Below, one piece after another: positions 24,684-31,545 of a DNA stretch of 39,639 nt. Position numbers and translations under genes: made by a program. Every line of letters starts with the position of its first letter. Within the stretch, counting starts at the first letter, position 1. The notes under the pieces were generated by a model. It saw only the letters and a list, made by a program, of their open reading frames with translations. It did no database searches and had not been told where the DNA came from. The DNA is from a virus, in IMG/VR virus record IMGVR_UViG_3300047383_000800, positions 1 through 39,639 of that record, one strand, 5' to 3'.

Positions 24684-24778
24684 ATATGAAAGGAAGCACG
24701 AGATGCAAGAAGGAAGTAAGAATGAACCGGAGTTCGTGTTCTGTTATTGGGACGAATTTAAACCTAGCGTAGAAAAAA

Positions 24779-24991
24779 ATGATAGTAGTAGTTTACAAAA
24801 AAAGCAAGACAGCAAAGAAGATGTTCATGAAAGTATTCGAGAACGAACCAACACCGGATCGAATAATAAACATGAACGCAAGAAAACCGTTGATTCCTAA
24901 TGACTATGAAATAGTAGAATTGGGAATGGGATCAAGCTTTATTGAATTTTATAAACAAAAACATAACATTAAAAAACATGAATTGGCGTAA
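24779..24991 (+). CDS. small hypothetical protein
   Basis: 70 residues: IVVVYKKSKTAKKMFMKVFE, a strand then basic helix, then KPLIPNDYEIVELGMGSSFI and a Lys-rich end. An alternative, incompatible frame (24703-24900) overlaps it by 122 bases; this frame is preferred because it has a more regular hydrophobic pattern and overlaps its downstream neighbour by 14 bases in the style of the region. Function unknown. Confidence 0.5.
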   Translation: MIVVVYKKSKTAKKMFMKVFENEPTPDRIINMNARKPLIPNDYEIVELGMGSSFIEFYKQKHNIKKHELA

Positions 24992-25118
24992 TAATTTAGA
25001 TGAATGGGATGAAGAGTTTTATGAAAATAAACCCAGGAAAAGTAAAAAATTACCTAAAATGAAAGATATTGAAAAGTCAATGGCCAGCAAAAAAAGAAGA
25101 AATAGTAAAAATAATTAA
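24978..25118 (+). CDS. tiny basic protein
   Basis: 46 residues: an acidic-aromatic start (MNWRNNLDEWDEEFYENK) then a strongly basic tail (KSKKLPKMKD, SKKRRNSKNN). It ends just before cassette copy 4. Probably nucleic-acid or polymerase binding by charge, but unproven. Confidence 0.45.
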   Translation: MNWRNNLDEWDEEFYENKPRKSKKLPKMKDIEKSMASKKRRNSKNN

Positions 25119-25125
25119 CAAAATA

Positions 25126-25176
25126 TTTTTTTATCTCAGAAATTTTGCTTATATTAGCTAAGTAATCAATCAATAA
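25126..25176 (+). promoter_or_regulatory. promoter-leader cassette, copy 4
   Basis: T-run, ATCTCAGAAATTTTG, TATATTAG at 25150-25157, then CTAAGTAATCAATCAATAAA. It starts the deoxyribonucleotidase unit. Confidence 0.75.
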
Positions 25177-25181
25177 AAAAA

Positions 25182-25739
25182 ATGAACCAACAAGAAACAT
25201 CAATAGATAGATTAGTATCTAAGCCTGAAACCGCAACGGAAAAGGCGATAGACACTCTATTTTCTGTTTTATGTTCTTCTTCTAAAAGAAGCAAGAAGAT
25301 AGTTTATGTGGATATGGACGGTGTTCTAGTAGATTTACACGCAAAACTTAGGGAATATCCTGAAGAAATTGTAAAATCTGTAGGAAACGATATTGATAAA
25401 TTACCAGCTCTTTTCTTAGATCCTCCCCCCATGGAAGGTGCGGTTGAATCATTTAACATTCTTTGTTCTTTATTCGACGTATATATTTTATCTACTGCAC
25501 CATGGGATAATCCAGAAGCTTTAATGCATAAAAGGTTATGGGTTGAAAAGTATCTTGGAAAAAATGCATATAAAAGATTAATTTTATCTCACAATAAACA
25601 TCTTAACATCGGTGATTATTTAATCGACGATAGAGTTGCAAACGGAGCAGGTCAATTTACAGGAGAACATATTCATTTTGGAACAGAAAAATGGCCAGAT
25701 TGGAAATCTACACTAGATTATCTTATACCTCGTGCTTAA
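25182..25739 (+). CDS. 5'(3')-deoxyribonucleotidase-like HAD phosphatase
   Basis: 185 residues. KIVYVDMDGVLVDLHAKL carries the HAD nucleophile pair (D44, D46), LFLDPPPMEGAVESF and VYILSTAPWDNPEAL match the pyrimidine deoxynucleotidase (NT5C) family, followed by LILSHNKHLNIGDYLIDDRV with the acid pair of motif IV. It would dephosphorylate dNMPs and help balance pools with guanylate kinase. An N-terminal 35-residue extension precedes the domain. Its end overlaps the minus-strand gene by 17 bases. Confidence 0.82.
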   Translation: MNQQETSIDRLVSKPETATEKAIDTLFSVLCSSSKRSKKIVYVDMDGVLVDLHAKLREYPEEIVKSVGNDIDKLPALFLDPPPMEGAVESFNILCSLFDVYILSTAPWDNPEALMHKRLWVEKYLGKNAYKRLILSHNKHLNIGDYLIDDRVANGAGQFTGEHIHFGTEKWPDWKSTLDYLIPRA

Positions 25740-26100
25740 AGATAAGCTTAATCCAGTTGTATCTTTTTCTATTTTGTAGGTATTTATAATCCTTTTCATT
25801 AGCATATGCTTCTCTTTCAAATGAGATATTTCTATACGCTTTAGATCCATAGAAAAATAATTTAATAAACCATTCAGTAACATACAGGGCATAAAAGGGA
25901 AGAACCAGGAGTTCTTCTTGTTGTTTAATATGTATTGATTCGTGGTTAATAATCCTCTTCGCTCTTCCTCTCCACCATTTAGAAGAATTATATTTCTCTC
26001 TTAAAACGATAAAGGGCCAAAGTGTAATCCCACCTACCTTCATGAACCAGCTTACTGAATTTAAAAATTTGTCGTTGTATTTTATAATTGGTGTCTTCAT
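25723..26100 (-). CDS. putative zinc-metallopeptidase-like protein (HExxH)
   Basis: The only minus-strand gene. Taken from the ATG at 26100 (125 residues); an in-frame ATG at 26178 would add 26 residues, but the promoter-like TTATATATCAGATATATATT lies directly before 26100 and is more plausible as the start region. INHESIHIKQ at 51-60 holds HExxH (53-57), with E97 in ISFEREAYANE as a possible third zinc ligand. Hydrophobic segments (ITLWPFIVL; VLPFYALYVTEWFIKLFF) suggest membrane association. It faces the type IX substrate gene head-to-head. Confidence 0.7.
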   Translation of the reverse strand: MKTPIIKYNDKFLNSVSWFMKVGGITLWPFIVLREKYNSSKWWRGRAKRIINHESIHIKQQEELLVLPFYALYVTEWFIKLFFYGSKAYRNISFEREAYANEKDYKYLQNRKRYNWIKLIFKHEV

Positions 26101-26191
26101 ACAATATATATCTGATATATAATTTAAGCCCACGTCAGAACGCTGACACTTAACTTCTTGGGCAAGAAACTCAAACAATTTTTAAAATAAA
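26101..26191. promoter_or_regulatory. divergent intergenic region with nested inverted repeat
   Basis: Between the minus-strand peptidase-like gene and the plus-strand secreted protein. An inner hairpin GTCAG-AACG-CTGAC (26134-26147) sits inside GCCCA (26128-26132) and TGGGC (26159-26163). ATATATAT-like boxes on the minus strand precede the peptidase gene. Could be an operator or RNA structure for either side. Confidence 0.45.
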
Positions 26192-27289
26192 ATGATGAAA
26201 CGTATATTCATCGCATTGCTAGCACTGTATGGTTTTATAATCCATGGGCAATGCGCACCTGACGCTATAGTAAATAACATAGAAATACAGACAGGATGTG
26301 TTGGGGATATTCCAGTATATAATGTAGAATACACTGTTCTTAACATAGGTGACGAGCCTATTACCGAATACTGTATTGAAATATGGAATGAAGATTATTA
26401 TCAATGTTTTGACAGTGACCTATTTGGTAGTTATGAAATACCACCAGGGGAGGGTCAACTATTTGCTACACAATTCTTTGAATTTACTGGAAATCTAGGA
26501 GGCTTTTTTGTAGTTTCAGTAGATAGCGTTAATGATGAAATCATAACAGGTAATAATAACACAACGGTCTATTATCCAGTAGAATGGGAAGAATGCCCAA
26601 TCGAATGCACACCGGATACTGTTGAAGTTTTAACGTATATTTACCAAATAGATTCTATTTTTACCACAATATATGAAACAGATACTCTTTTTGTTGAATT
26701 ACCCAATGATACTGTTATTGAATACGTAGACAACTTTATTACAGATACCCTTTATATAGAAACAATTGATACAGTATACGTTGATGTTGAGGTTTTCGTT
26801 ACTGACACTATTACAGAAATAGAATACATCACAGAATATGTTACCGATACTCTTTTTATTACAACTGTTGACACTATCGAAGTGATCGTATATGAATTCT
26901 TAACAGATACGGTTTATGAGTATATTTCTATTGATTGTGAAACAGGATTAGAATGTATTGAAGATCCGGGTTTGACATGCCCTGATTGGACGAGTGTTTA
27001 TATTCCTAATACCTTTTCACCAAACGGAGACGGATATAATGATACATGGGAAATGATATACGACCTAGAATGCTGGGTTGATGTAGAGTTTAAGGTGTTT
27101 AATAGATGGGGAGGTTTAGTCTATGAAGGAAGAGGAGATTCCTTTGATTCATATCCATTTTGGAATGGAAGTGTAAACGGAGGAAGCTATTACGTAGCAG
27201 ATGGAATTTACATATATACGTTTTATGCGAGAAAAATAAACTCAGTAGAAATATTTAGAAGAAATGGACACATTTCAATATTTAGATAA
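26192..27289 (+). CDS. secreted protein with gliding-motility/type IX sorting C-terminus
   Basis: 365 residues. Signal peptide (MKRIFIALLALYGFIIHGQC). A beta-sandwich N-terminal domain (CARDB/Ig-like, about 25-140). Residues about 145-245 are low-complexity acidic beta repeats with recurring DTL/DTV/DTI (TDTLFVELPNDTV, DTLYIETIDTVYV, TDTITEIEYI). The C-terminal 91 residues (FSPNGDGYNDTWEM, VFNRWGGLVYEG, ADGIYIYTFYARK) are a CHU_C/TIGR04131 gliding-motility C-terminal domain, the export and attachment signal for the type IX secretion system of flavobacteria. It would be delivered to the host surface. Highly unusual for a phage. Confidence 0.8.
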   Translation: MMKRIFIALLALYGFIIHGQCAPDAIVNNIEIQTGCVGDIPVYNVEYTVLNIGDEPITEYCIEIWNEDYYQCFDSDLFGSYEIPPGEGQLFATQFFEFTGNLGGFFVVSVDSVNDEIITGNNNTTVYYPVEWEECPIECTPDTVEVLTYIYQIDSIFTTIYETDTLFVELPNDTVIEYVDNFITDTLYIETIDTVYVDVEVFVTDTITEIEYITEYVTDTLFITTVDTIEVIVYEFLTDTVYEYISIDCETGLECIEDPGLTCPDWTSVYIPNTFSPNGDGYNDTWEMIYDLECWVDVEFKVFNRWGGLVYEGRGDSFDSYPFWNGSVNGGSYYVADGIYIYTFYARKINSVEIFRRNGHISIFR

Positions 27290-27316
27290 AATAATTTGAA
27301 AAAAGTCAGCCTAAAA

Positions 27317-27368
27317 TTTTTATTTGTCACCGGAATTGGTTATATTAGTAGAGTAATAATTAATAAAA
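27317..27368 (+). promoter_or_regulatory. promoter-leader cassette, copy 5
   Basis: Variant form: TTTTTATTTGTCACCGGAAT, then TGG, TATATTAG at 27341-27348 and GTAGAGTAATAATTAATAAA. The -33-side block (TTTGTCACCGG) differs from copies 1-4 but is shared with copy 6. Confidence 0.75.
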
Positions 27369-27374
27369 CAAACC

Positions 27375-27662
27375 ATGTACACAGAACTTTCAAAAAGAAA
27401 CAGAGAATTACTTTTAAACGGAGCAAAAACAACAGGATCCTTTACAGAAGGATATTACTATATTGAAGAAAGCCTATATAGCGATGAAGCTAGTGAGCTT
27501 TATTCTTTTTGTGAATGGATCGACAATATCATTGGAGGTGCAGGCCCTGCAAACATTTCTACTTTATGGTTAGGATTTAAATATCCTGAGGTAGATGCAT
27601 TTTCTGAATCTTGTGTCTACATAAAAAAACAGATGGACAAAATTAAAGCATACTCCATATAA
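27375..27662 (+). CDS. small hypothetical protein
   Basis: 95 residues, acidic and Tyr/Glu-rich (YYYIEESLYSDEASELYSF, then CEWIDNIIGGAGPANI), no membrane helix. First gene of the unit started by cassette copy 5. Function unknown; overlaps the next start by one base. Confidence 0.6.
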   Translation: MYTELSKRNRELLLNGAKTTGSFTEGYYYIEESLYSDEASELYSFCEWIDNIIGGAGPANISTLWLGFKYPEVDAFSESCVYIKKQMDKIKAYSI

Positions 27663-28021
27663 TGAAAACATATAAAATCCAAAGACAGCCACCATTCCGA
27701 GATTTTGCGATAGTTAAAACCTTAAGCGGAACTTATGTGTGCCCTGGATGGCACCCTGTTGAACCTGGGACAACACGAGATCAGATAATCCTAATAGAAC
27801 CTGAAGACGCCCCAGTTATTAACAACCCTGTTAAAAAGTTGGTCACAAATCAAGTGAAACAAACTAAAACCTTCAGGGTATTATCTAGTAACGGTAAGTC
27901 ATATTACAATGTTCAATTTAATGGTAAAGATTGGAGTTGTGATTGTCCCGCGAGTAATTTCTTTCGAGGCCCTTGTAAACATATTAAGGCAAAGAAAGAA
28001 GAATTAATAACTTCTAAATAA
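27662..28021 (+). CDS. SWIM zinc-finger protein
   Basis: 119 residues. The C-terminal block (WSCDCPASNFFRGPCKHIKA) is a SWIM-type zinc finger, C-x-C...C-x-H, a fold that binds DNA or protein and is often linked to recombination factors. Residues 1-60 include a KTYKIQRQPP start. It overlaps the preceding gene by 1 base and lies 6 bases before a small membrane-protein gene. Confidence 0.8.
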   Translation: MKTYKIQRQPPFRDFAIVKTLSGTYVCPGWHPVEPGTTRDQIILIEPEDAPVINNPVKKLVTNQVKQTKTFRVLSSNGKSYYNVQFNGKDWSCDCPASNFFRGPCKHIKAKKEELITSK

Positions 28022-28027
28022 TTTCAT

Positions 28028-28210
28028 ATGAAAAGCGTTTTAAACATTTTAAACTCATTAGTAAAAGGATTTTCTAACCACTATTTTAGGCTGATGGGTC
28101 TTCTTTGGATTTTTGCATCTTTTGTTTATATCGGAGATCCTAGATTTTGGACCATCTTAGGATTCGGTGTAATTTTTACAGGTATTCAAAGTTTACTGGA
28201 AAAAGAGTAA
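28028..28210 (+). CDS. small membrane protein
   Basis: 60 residues with two hydrophobic stretches (YFRLMGLLWIFASFVYIG; WTILGFGVIFTGIQSLL), possibly a two-helix membrane protein. No family signature. Confidence 0.55.
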   Translation: MKSVLNILNSLVKGFSNHYFRLMGLLWIFASFVYIGDPRFWTILGFGVIFTGIQSLLEKE

Positions 28211-28286
28211 GATAATAATCAAATATTGGCAATTGTCATAGGGGGATGCAGATAAATAGATTAAATTAAAAATATTTTTATTTAAT

Positions 28287-28814
28287 ATGCCAATACAAAT
28301 TTCAGGTCAAATATCTATATCAGATATTACTAGCGAAATCCCAACTTTAATAGGTAATGTAAGTTTATATACCCTATCAACTGCAAATATAAATATTAAT
28401 AGCCCTTCTAGGCCAGATGGATCTGCTCCACATGCAATGTCAGAATTCTATGGATATGACCACTCTTATAATCCTGGTACGCTTTGGGTTGGAAGTGATC
28501 CAGCTCGAACCGATAGAGGCCAATGGGATTTATTATGTGGATATCCACTGTATATTACATACCTACTAAACACTCCATCGCCGTTAATAGGTACAAACGT
28601 TAGAAACTCTGACGGTTCAGCTTTATCCTTGCTACCCGCATATATTGCGTTTTCCGGTAAAAATGTTGCAGAGCTAGATGGAGGCGGTAATATTGCGAAA
28701 TTTCACTCATGTGTGAATATAGGTGATCCATTCGACCCAGGTAGTGGAATTGGATTAACTCCAGCCCCAGGTGAAGGAGATGATCCTGAAGATCCATTTA
28801 ATATTCCAAGATAA
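28287..28814 (+). CDS. putative virion structural protein
   Basis: 175 residues with a beta-rich, Ser/Thr/Gly-rich composition. The N-terminal part SISDITSEIPTLIGNVSLY, then SPSRPDGSAPHAMSEFYGYD resembles the repeat-like SEFYGYDH segments in Bacteroidetes phage structural proteins; the C-terminal half is Gly/Pro/Asp-rich. No signal peptide. Upstream lies about 75 bases of AT-rich sequence. Tentative; it could be a tail fibre or decoration protein. Confidence 0.5.
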   Translation: MPIQISGQISISDITSEIPTLIGNVSLYTLSTANININSPSRPDGSAPHAMSEFYGYDHSYNPGTLWVGSDPARTDRGQWDLLCGYPLYITYLLNTPSPLIGTNVRNSDGSALSLLPAYIAFSGKNVAELDGGGNIAKFHSCVNIGDPFDPGSGIGLTPAPGEGDDPEDPFNIPR

Positions 28815-28839
28815 TATAGCTATTATTTAACATTAAAGA

Positions 28840-28868
28840 AAGTGAGATTTATTCTCACTTTTTTTTTT
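28840..28868 (+). terminator. rho-independent terminator
   Basis: AAGTGAGA (28840-28847) pairs with TCTCACTT (28853-28860), ending in a run of ten T. It closes the unit before the tRNA cluster. Confidence 0.9.
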
Positions 28869-28914
28869 GAAAATAGTGAAACAAACAACCCCCTGTTGAT
28901 ATAAATACCGTAAG

Positions 28915-29016
28915 ATGAACAAATTTAAAATCAAACTGAAGATGTGGTTTATTGGAATGACAATTCCAGTTTGGTTTAGAAAGATTAGAAGACCACGTTT
29001 GTGGAACGTTCTTTGA
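28915..29016 (+). CDS. tiny basic ORF before tRNA cluster
   Basis: 33 residues, very basic and hydrophobic (KFKIKLKMWFIGMTIPVWFR, then KIRRPRLWNVL). Its last codons and stop fall within the boxA-like element GTTCTTTGA, which precedes tRNA-Leu by 19 bases. It may be a leader peptide or simply chance. Preceded by TATAAATACC at 28900. Confidence 0.4.
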   Translation: MNKFKIKLKMWFIGMTIPVWFRKIRRPRLWNVL

Positions 29017-29021
29017 TTTAT
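29008..29021 (+). promoter_or_regulatory. boxA-like element before tRNA cluster
   Basis: GTTCTTTGATTTAT, ending 18 bases before tRNA-Leu. Related elements precede the tRNA-Ser/Asp unit, the large RNA and the tRNA-Ala unit. E. coli boxA is GCTCTTTAACAA. Confidence 0.45.
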
Positions 29022-29039
29022 GGTGTAACACTACAACAT

Positions 29040-29125
29040 GCCGGAGTGGTGGAATTGGTAGACACGAGGGACTTAAAATCCCTTGGACAGTAATGTCCGT
29101 GACGGTTCGAGCCCGTCCTCCGGTA
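29040..29125 (+). tRNA. tRNA-Leu (UAA)
   Basis: Acceptor GCCGGAG (29040-29046) pairs with CTCCGGT (29118-29124), with a G-U at the outer end. Anticodon TAA in CTTAAAA (Leu, UUA codons). Long variable arm. No encoded CCA. Confidence 0.93.
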
Positions 29126-29130
29126 CAACA

Positions 29131-29256
29131 TAGAATAGAAAGAGGCAAAGGTAAATTCCCATACAAGTGTATTAATACAATGGGTTCGGCCGAAACAGCG
29201 CAATCTAAGAAGGAGACTGACGAGTCCGCGCTTAAGGGTAGCTTCTATTCTTACTT
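29131..29256 (+). ncRNA. structured non-tRNA RNA inside the tRNA cluster
   Basis: A nine-base outer stem, AGAATAGAA (29132-29140) with TTCTATTCT (29243-29251), encloses several hairpins: CCCAT/ATGGG (29158-29162 with 29180-29184) with an inner TGTA/TACA, a palindromic TTCGGCCGAA (29185-29194), AGCGC/GCGCT (29197-29201 with 29228-29232) and GACT/AGTC around a GACG loop (29215-29226). A T-run follows (29255-29260). It sits 6 bases after tRNA-Leu and 24 bases before tRNA-Arg. T4 makes non-tRNA stable RNAs in its tRNA cluster, but no homology could be checked here. Confidence 0.6.
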
Positions 29257-29283
29257 TTTTAAATCAATATAATTTTATCGAAT

Positions 29284-29360
29284 GGACCAGTAGCTCAGCT
29301 GGATAGAGCATCTGCCTTCTAAGCAGACGGTCACAGGTTCGAATCCTGTCTGGTTCACCA
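29284..29360 (+). tRNA. tRNA-Arg (UCU)
   Basis: Acceptor GGACCAG (29284-29290) with CTGGTTC (29350-29356), discriminator A, encoded CCA (29358-29360). Anticodon loop CTTCTAA gives UCU (AGA codons). Confidence 0.95.
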
Positions 29361-29361
29361 T

Positions 29362-29435
29362 GGACTTTTAGCTCAGTTGGTTAGAGCACCGCACTCATAA
29401 TGCGTAGGTCGTAGGTTCGAGCCCTACAAGGTCCA
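29362..29435 (+). tRNA. tRNA-Met (CAU), or CAU-type
   Basis: Acceptor GGACTTT (29362-29368) pairs with AAGGTCC. Anticodon loop CTCATAA gives CAU. Elongator Met is most likely because an Ile(UAU) tRNA follows; lysidine-modified Ile2 is an alternative. No CCA encoded. Confidence 0.9.
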
Positions 29436-29439
29436 CTTA

Positions 29440-29512
29440 GATCTCTTAGCTCAGTTGGTAGAGCATCACACTTTTAATGTGAGGGTCCAGGGTTCGAGCC
29501 CCTGAGGGATCA
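29440..29512 (+). tRNA. tRNA-Lys (UUU)
   Basis: Acceptor GATCTCT (29440-29446) pairs with AGGGATC (29505-29511). Anticodon loop CTTTTAA gives UUU (AAA codons). No CCA encoded. Confidence 0.95.
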
Positions 29513-29520
29513 CAATATAT

Positions 29521-29594
29521 ACTCTTGTAGCTCAATCGGTTAGAGCAGGATCCTTATACGATCAAGGCTATGGGTTCAAGTCCCGTCAAGAGTA
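29521..29594 (+). tRNA. tRNA-Ile (UAU)
   Basis: Acceptor ACTCTTG (29521-29527) pairs with CAAGAGT (29587-29593). Anticodon loop CTTATAC gives UAU, which reads AUA without lysidine. D and T arms are normal; the 27-43 base pair is mismatched (G-A). No CCA encoded. A UAU Ile tRNA is rare in bacteria. Confidence 0.88.
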
Positions 29595-29606
29595 CAGAAA
29601 GAGGAG

Positions 29607-29930
29607 ATGAGAAAAATTATTAGAAATATTAGATTTATATTTAGACGATACTTAAACTTCAGTCAAATAGACTGGACGGGTAAAGTGTCTATTACAAAAA
29701 ACAAGGATGGTTCACATACTACAAATTGGACTAAAGGGAACGATGCAACTCCAAAGGGTGCACGAAACAAGCCATTTGTGATGTGTGATCAGGATTCTAT
29801 AATTCGAAATTATACTAAAACAAAAAGAGGTACGTGCATTTTTAGATACACTGTATTAATACCAGAAGGATGGAAGAACGAAGGAGATATGTTAACAATA
29901 GAAAAGCATATAAAACCACTAGTTCAATGA
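29607..29930 (+). CDS. hypothetical protein
   Basis: 107 residues with a basic N-terminus (RKIIRNIRFIFRRYLNFSQI) and beta-like middle (GKVSITKNKDGSHTTNW). It begins 12 bases after tRNA-Ile, behind GAAAGAGGAG, an unusual purine-rich run that looks like a Shine-Dalgarno sequence in this otherwise SD-free region. The end overlaps the DUF2805 gene by 4 bases (ATGA). No family recognised. Confidence 0.65.
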   Translation: MRKIIRNIRFIFRRYLNFSQIDWTGKVSITKNKDGSHTTNWTKGNDATPKGARNKPFVMCDQDSIIRNYTKTKRGTCIFRYTVLIPEGWKNEGDMLTIEKHIKPLVQ

Positions 29931-30166
29931 ATTTTAATGAAGAACAGATAAACAGAATTATAGAAATGGCATGGGAAGATCGAACCCCGTTTGAAGCCAT
30001 AGAATTTCAATTTGGAATTAAGGAAAACGGAGTTAGAAAAATAATGAGGAAGCATATGAAAGAATCCTCATTTAAAATGTGGAGAGAACGTGTAAAAGGA
30101 AGAAAAACTAAACATAATAAAACTAGCGAATCTAAAAGATTTAAATCGCAAAATCAAAAAAACTAA
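29927..30166 (+). CDS. DUF2805/TIGR03643 family protein
   Basis: 79 residues from the ATG at 29927 (overlapping the previous stop by 4 bases); an in-frame ATG at 29870 adds a 19-residue stretch that lies wholly inside the previous gene. EEQINRIIEMAWEDRTPFEA, then IEFQFGIKENGVRKIMRKH and SSFKMWRERVKGRKTKH match this small Bacteroidetes family, which has a helix-turn-helix-like shape. It overlaps the MarC gene by one base. Confidence 0.85.
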   Translation: MNFNEEQINRIIEMAWEDRTPFEAIEFQFGIKENGVRKIMRKHMKESSFKMWRERVKGRKTKHNKTSESKRFKSQNQKN

Positions 30167-30759
30167 TGGAATTTATTTTAAACGTATTAACTGTCTTTTT
30201 GACACTTTTTGCCGTCATTGATATGCCAGGTAACGTTCCTCTCGTCATTCGTCTTAGAAAAGAAAACGGAGAAATAGAAACAGCTAAATCTACAATCGTT
30301 GCAACCATTATTATGGTTTCAATTTTATTTATAGGTGATTTATTATTTAAACTATTAGGTCTAGAAGTGTTTCATTTTGCTTTAGCAGGTTCTATGCTTC
30401 TCCTCTATTTTGGTGTTAAAATGGTTTTAGGAATTGAATCTGAAACTTCAAGTGAACCAATGCCTCCTTCTATTTTTCCTATTGCTTTCCCAATTATTGC
30501 AGGACCAGGTACTTTATCCACTATTATATCATTAAACCAAGATTTTTCTACACCAACTATTATAATCGCTATTATCGCAAACGCAATTGCTATTTTTGCT
30601 TTCTTAAAATCAGCTGATTGGATTCAAAGAAAACTTGGTAAAGTAGGTCTAACGATTATGGAAAGAGTTTTTGGAATTATTCTAATCGCAATAGGTATGA
30701 AAATTTTAATTAACGCAATGGTGTTAAGTATTAATCATGCTCTTCAAATGATAGGATAA
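30166..30759 (+). CDS. MarC family membrane protein
   Basis: 197 residues with six hydrophobic segments. FLTLFAVIDMPGNVPLVIRL, KLLGLEVFHFALAGSMLLL and FPIAFPIIAGPGTLSTII are characteristic of MarC. Function of the family is unsettled. It is tightly linked to the DUF2805 gene (1-base overlap) and to an acidic 74-residue gene downstream. Membrane cargo of this kind is rare in phages; it may have come from the host. Confidence 0.88.
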   Translation: MEFILNVLTVFLTLFAVIDMPGNVPLVIRLRKENGEIETAKSTIVATIIMVSILFIGDLLFKLLGLEVFHFALAGSMLLLYFGVKMVLGIESETSSEPMPPSIFPIAFPIIAGPGTLSTIISLNQDFSTPTIIIAIIANAIAIFAFLKSADWIQRKLGKVGLTIMERVFGIILIAIGMKILINAMVLSINHALQMIG

Positions 30760-30788
30760 ACATTTTTCATTTTTTTAGTATAAATACC

Positions 30789-31013
30789 ATGACTGGAAAT
30801 CAATACATGGATTTATCAATTGAAAACACTTTCAATGTTCTTACAGGTATTCAAACCTTTGAAGACATTTTAGAAAACGCAACAGAACCTCCTGTTTTTT
30901 TCGTAGAACCCGGTGCAGGATTAGATAATGACCAAATAGACGCCATGATAGAACATTATGAATTTTTTGAAGAGTATGAAAAGTGTGGTTTTCTTCTTAA
31001 AATGAAATCTTAA
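30789..31013 (+). CDS. small acidic hypothetical protein
   Basis: 74 residues, highly acidic (FEDILENATEPPVFFVEPGA; AMIEHYEFFEEYEKCGF). The ATG directly abuts TATAAATACC (30779-30788), a T4-late-promoter-like string that would give an almost leaderless mRNA. No known family; an anti-host protein acting by electrostatics is possible. Confidence 0.5.
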   Translation: MTGNQYMDLSIENTFNVLTGIQTFEDILENATEPPVFFVEPGAGLDNDQIDAMIEHYEFFEEYEKCGFLLKMKS

Positions 31014-31049
31014 TAATATAACATTCTACTCTTTTACTTAAAATGACAC

Positions 31050-31067
31050 TCACGATACAACTCGTGA
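31050..31067 (+). repeat. inverted repeat upstream of holin-like gene
   Basis: TCACGA (31050-31055) and TCGTGA (31062-31067) form a six-base hairpin before a TATATACTTTA box, in a roughly 110-base gap. No T-run, so it is more likely regulatory than a terminator. Confidence 0.35.
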
Positions 31068-31121
31068 ATATATACTTTATATGGATGCACAACGTATTCA
31101 TTCTTAAAAATAGTGAAAGTC

Positions 31122-31394
31122 ATGAAAAAACTTATAAGTTGGATAAGCCAAATCCTTAGAGATGAAAGAGGCAATCCATCATCAAAACGAGTTGTTGGCG
31201 TACTTGCCGGTCTCAGTTTATGCGTTACACTAATCTTAAACCAATTTACTGACATCGCTACAGCGCCCTCAGACGCACTAGTTAATGCAGTTGCCGCCCT
31301 TGCTTTTGGAGCTTTGGGCCTTTCTTCAGCTGACAAAATTTGGGGAAAACTTCAAGGAAAACAGGAAACGAAGGAAGAGGTTAAAGAAGAATAA
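31122..31394 (+). CDS. holin-like membrane protein
   Basis: 90 residues from ATG 31122; a GTG at 31113 would add three residues. LISWISQILRDERGNPSSKR precedes two hydrophobic stretches (VVGVLAGLSLCVTLILNQF; LVNAVAALAFGALGLSSADK), with a Glu/Lys-rich tail. The arrangement matches small two-pass phage holin-like proteins. No endolysin was found in this window. It ends at a strong terminator. Confidence 0.6.
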   Translation: MKKLISWISQILRDERGNPSSKRVVGVLAGLSLCVTLILNQFTDIATAPSDALVNAVAALAFGALGLSSADKIWGKLQGKQETKEEVKEE

Positions 31395-31427
31395 GAAAGA
31401 AGCGTAGGCAATTAGCATAATCTAAAT

Positions 31428-31454
31428 AAAAGGACAGAGAAATCTGTCCTTTTT
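31428..31454 (+). terminator. rho-independent terminator
   Basis: AAAAGGACAGA (31428-31438) pairs with TCTGTCCTTTTT (31443-31454). It closes the holin-like unit. Confidence 0.9.
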
Positions 31455-31545
31455 ACGTTATATTCATTAGGATATAGAATAGATAATTATGAAACATTTA
31501 TATTTAAATGAATATAATTATAAATCATTTAATTAAAAAGATAGA

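Noticed and set aside
24703-24900. 65-residue reading frame before the small gene at 24779
   Set aside because: It overlaps the preferred frame by 122 bases and has a Lys/Ser/Asp-rich, feature-poor sequence. Only one of the two can easily be real; this one fits the gene spacing less well.
28900-28909. TATAAATACC strings at 28900 and 30779 as T4 late promoters
   Set aside because: They match the T4 late consensus, but only two copies exist, one abuts its start codon, and the virion genes in this window carry a different motif. In AT-rich DNA they may be chance.
29215-29232. Hammerhead ribozyme core (CTGACGAG) in the tRNA-embedded RNA
   Set aside because: The CUGANGA string is present and a GAAA lies nearby, but the stems needed between CUGANGA, GAAA and the cleavage site cannot form, and the order does not match any permutation with pairing flanks.
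31489-31536. 15-residue mini reading frame MKHLYLNEYNYKSFN before phosphomannomutase
   Set aside because: It begins like the capsid-targeting proteins but is too short and lacks the F-x-x-E pattern. It may be a leader or chance.
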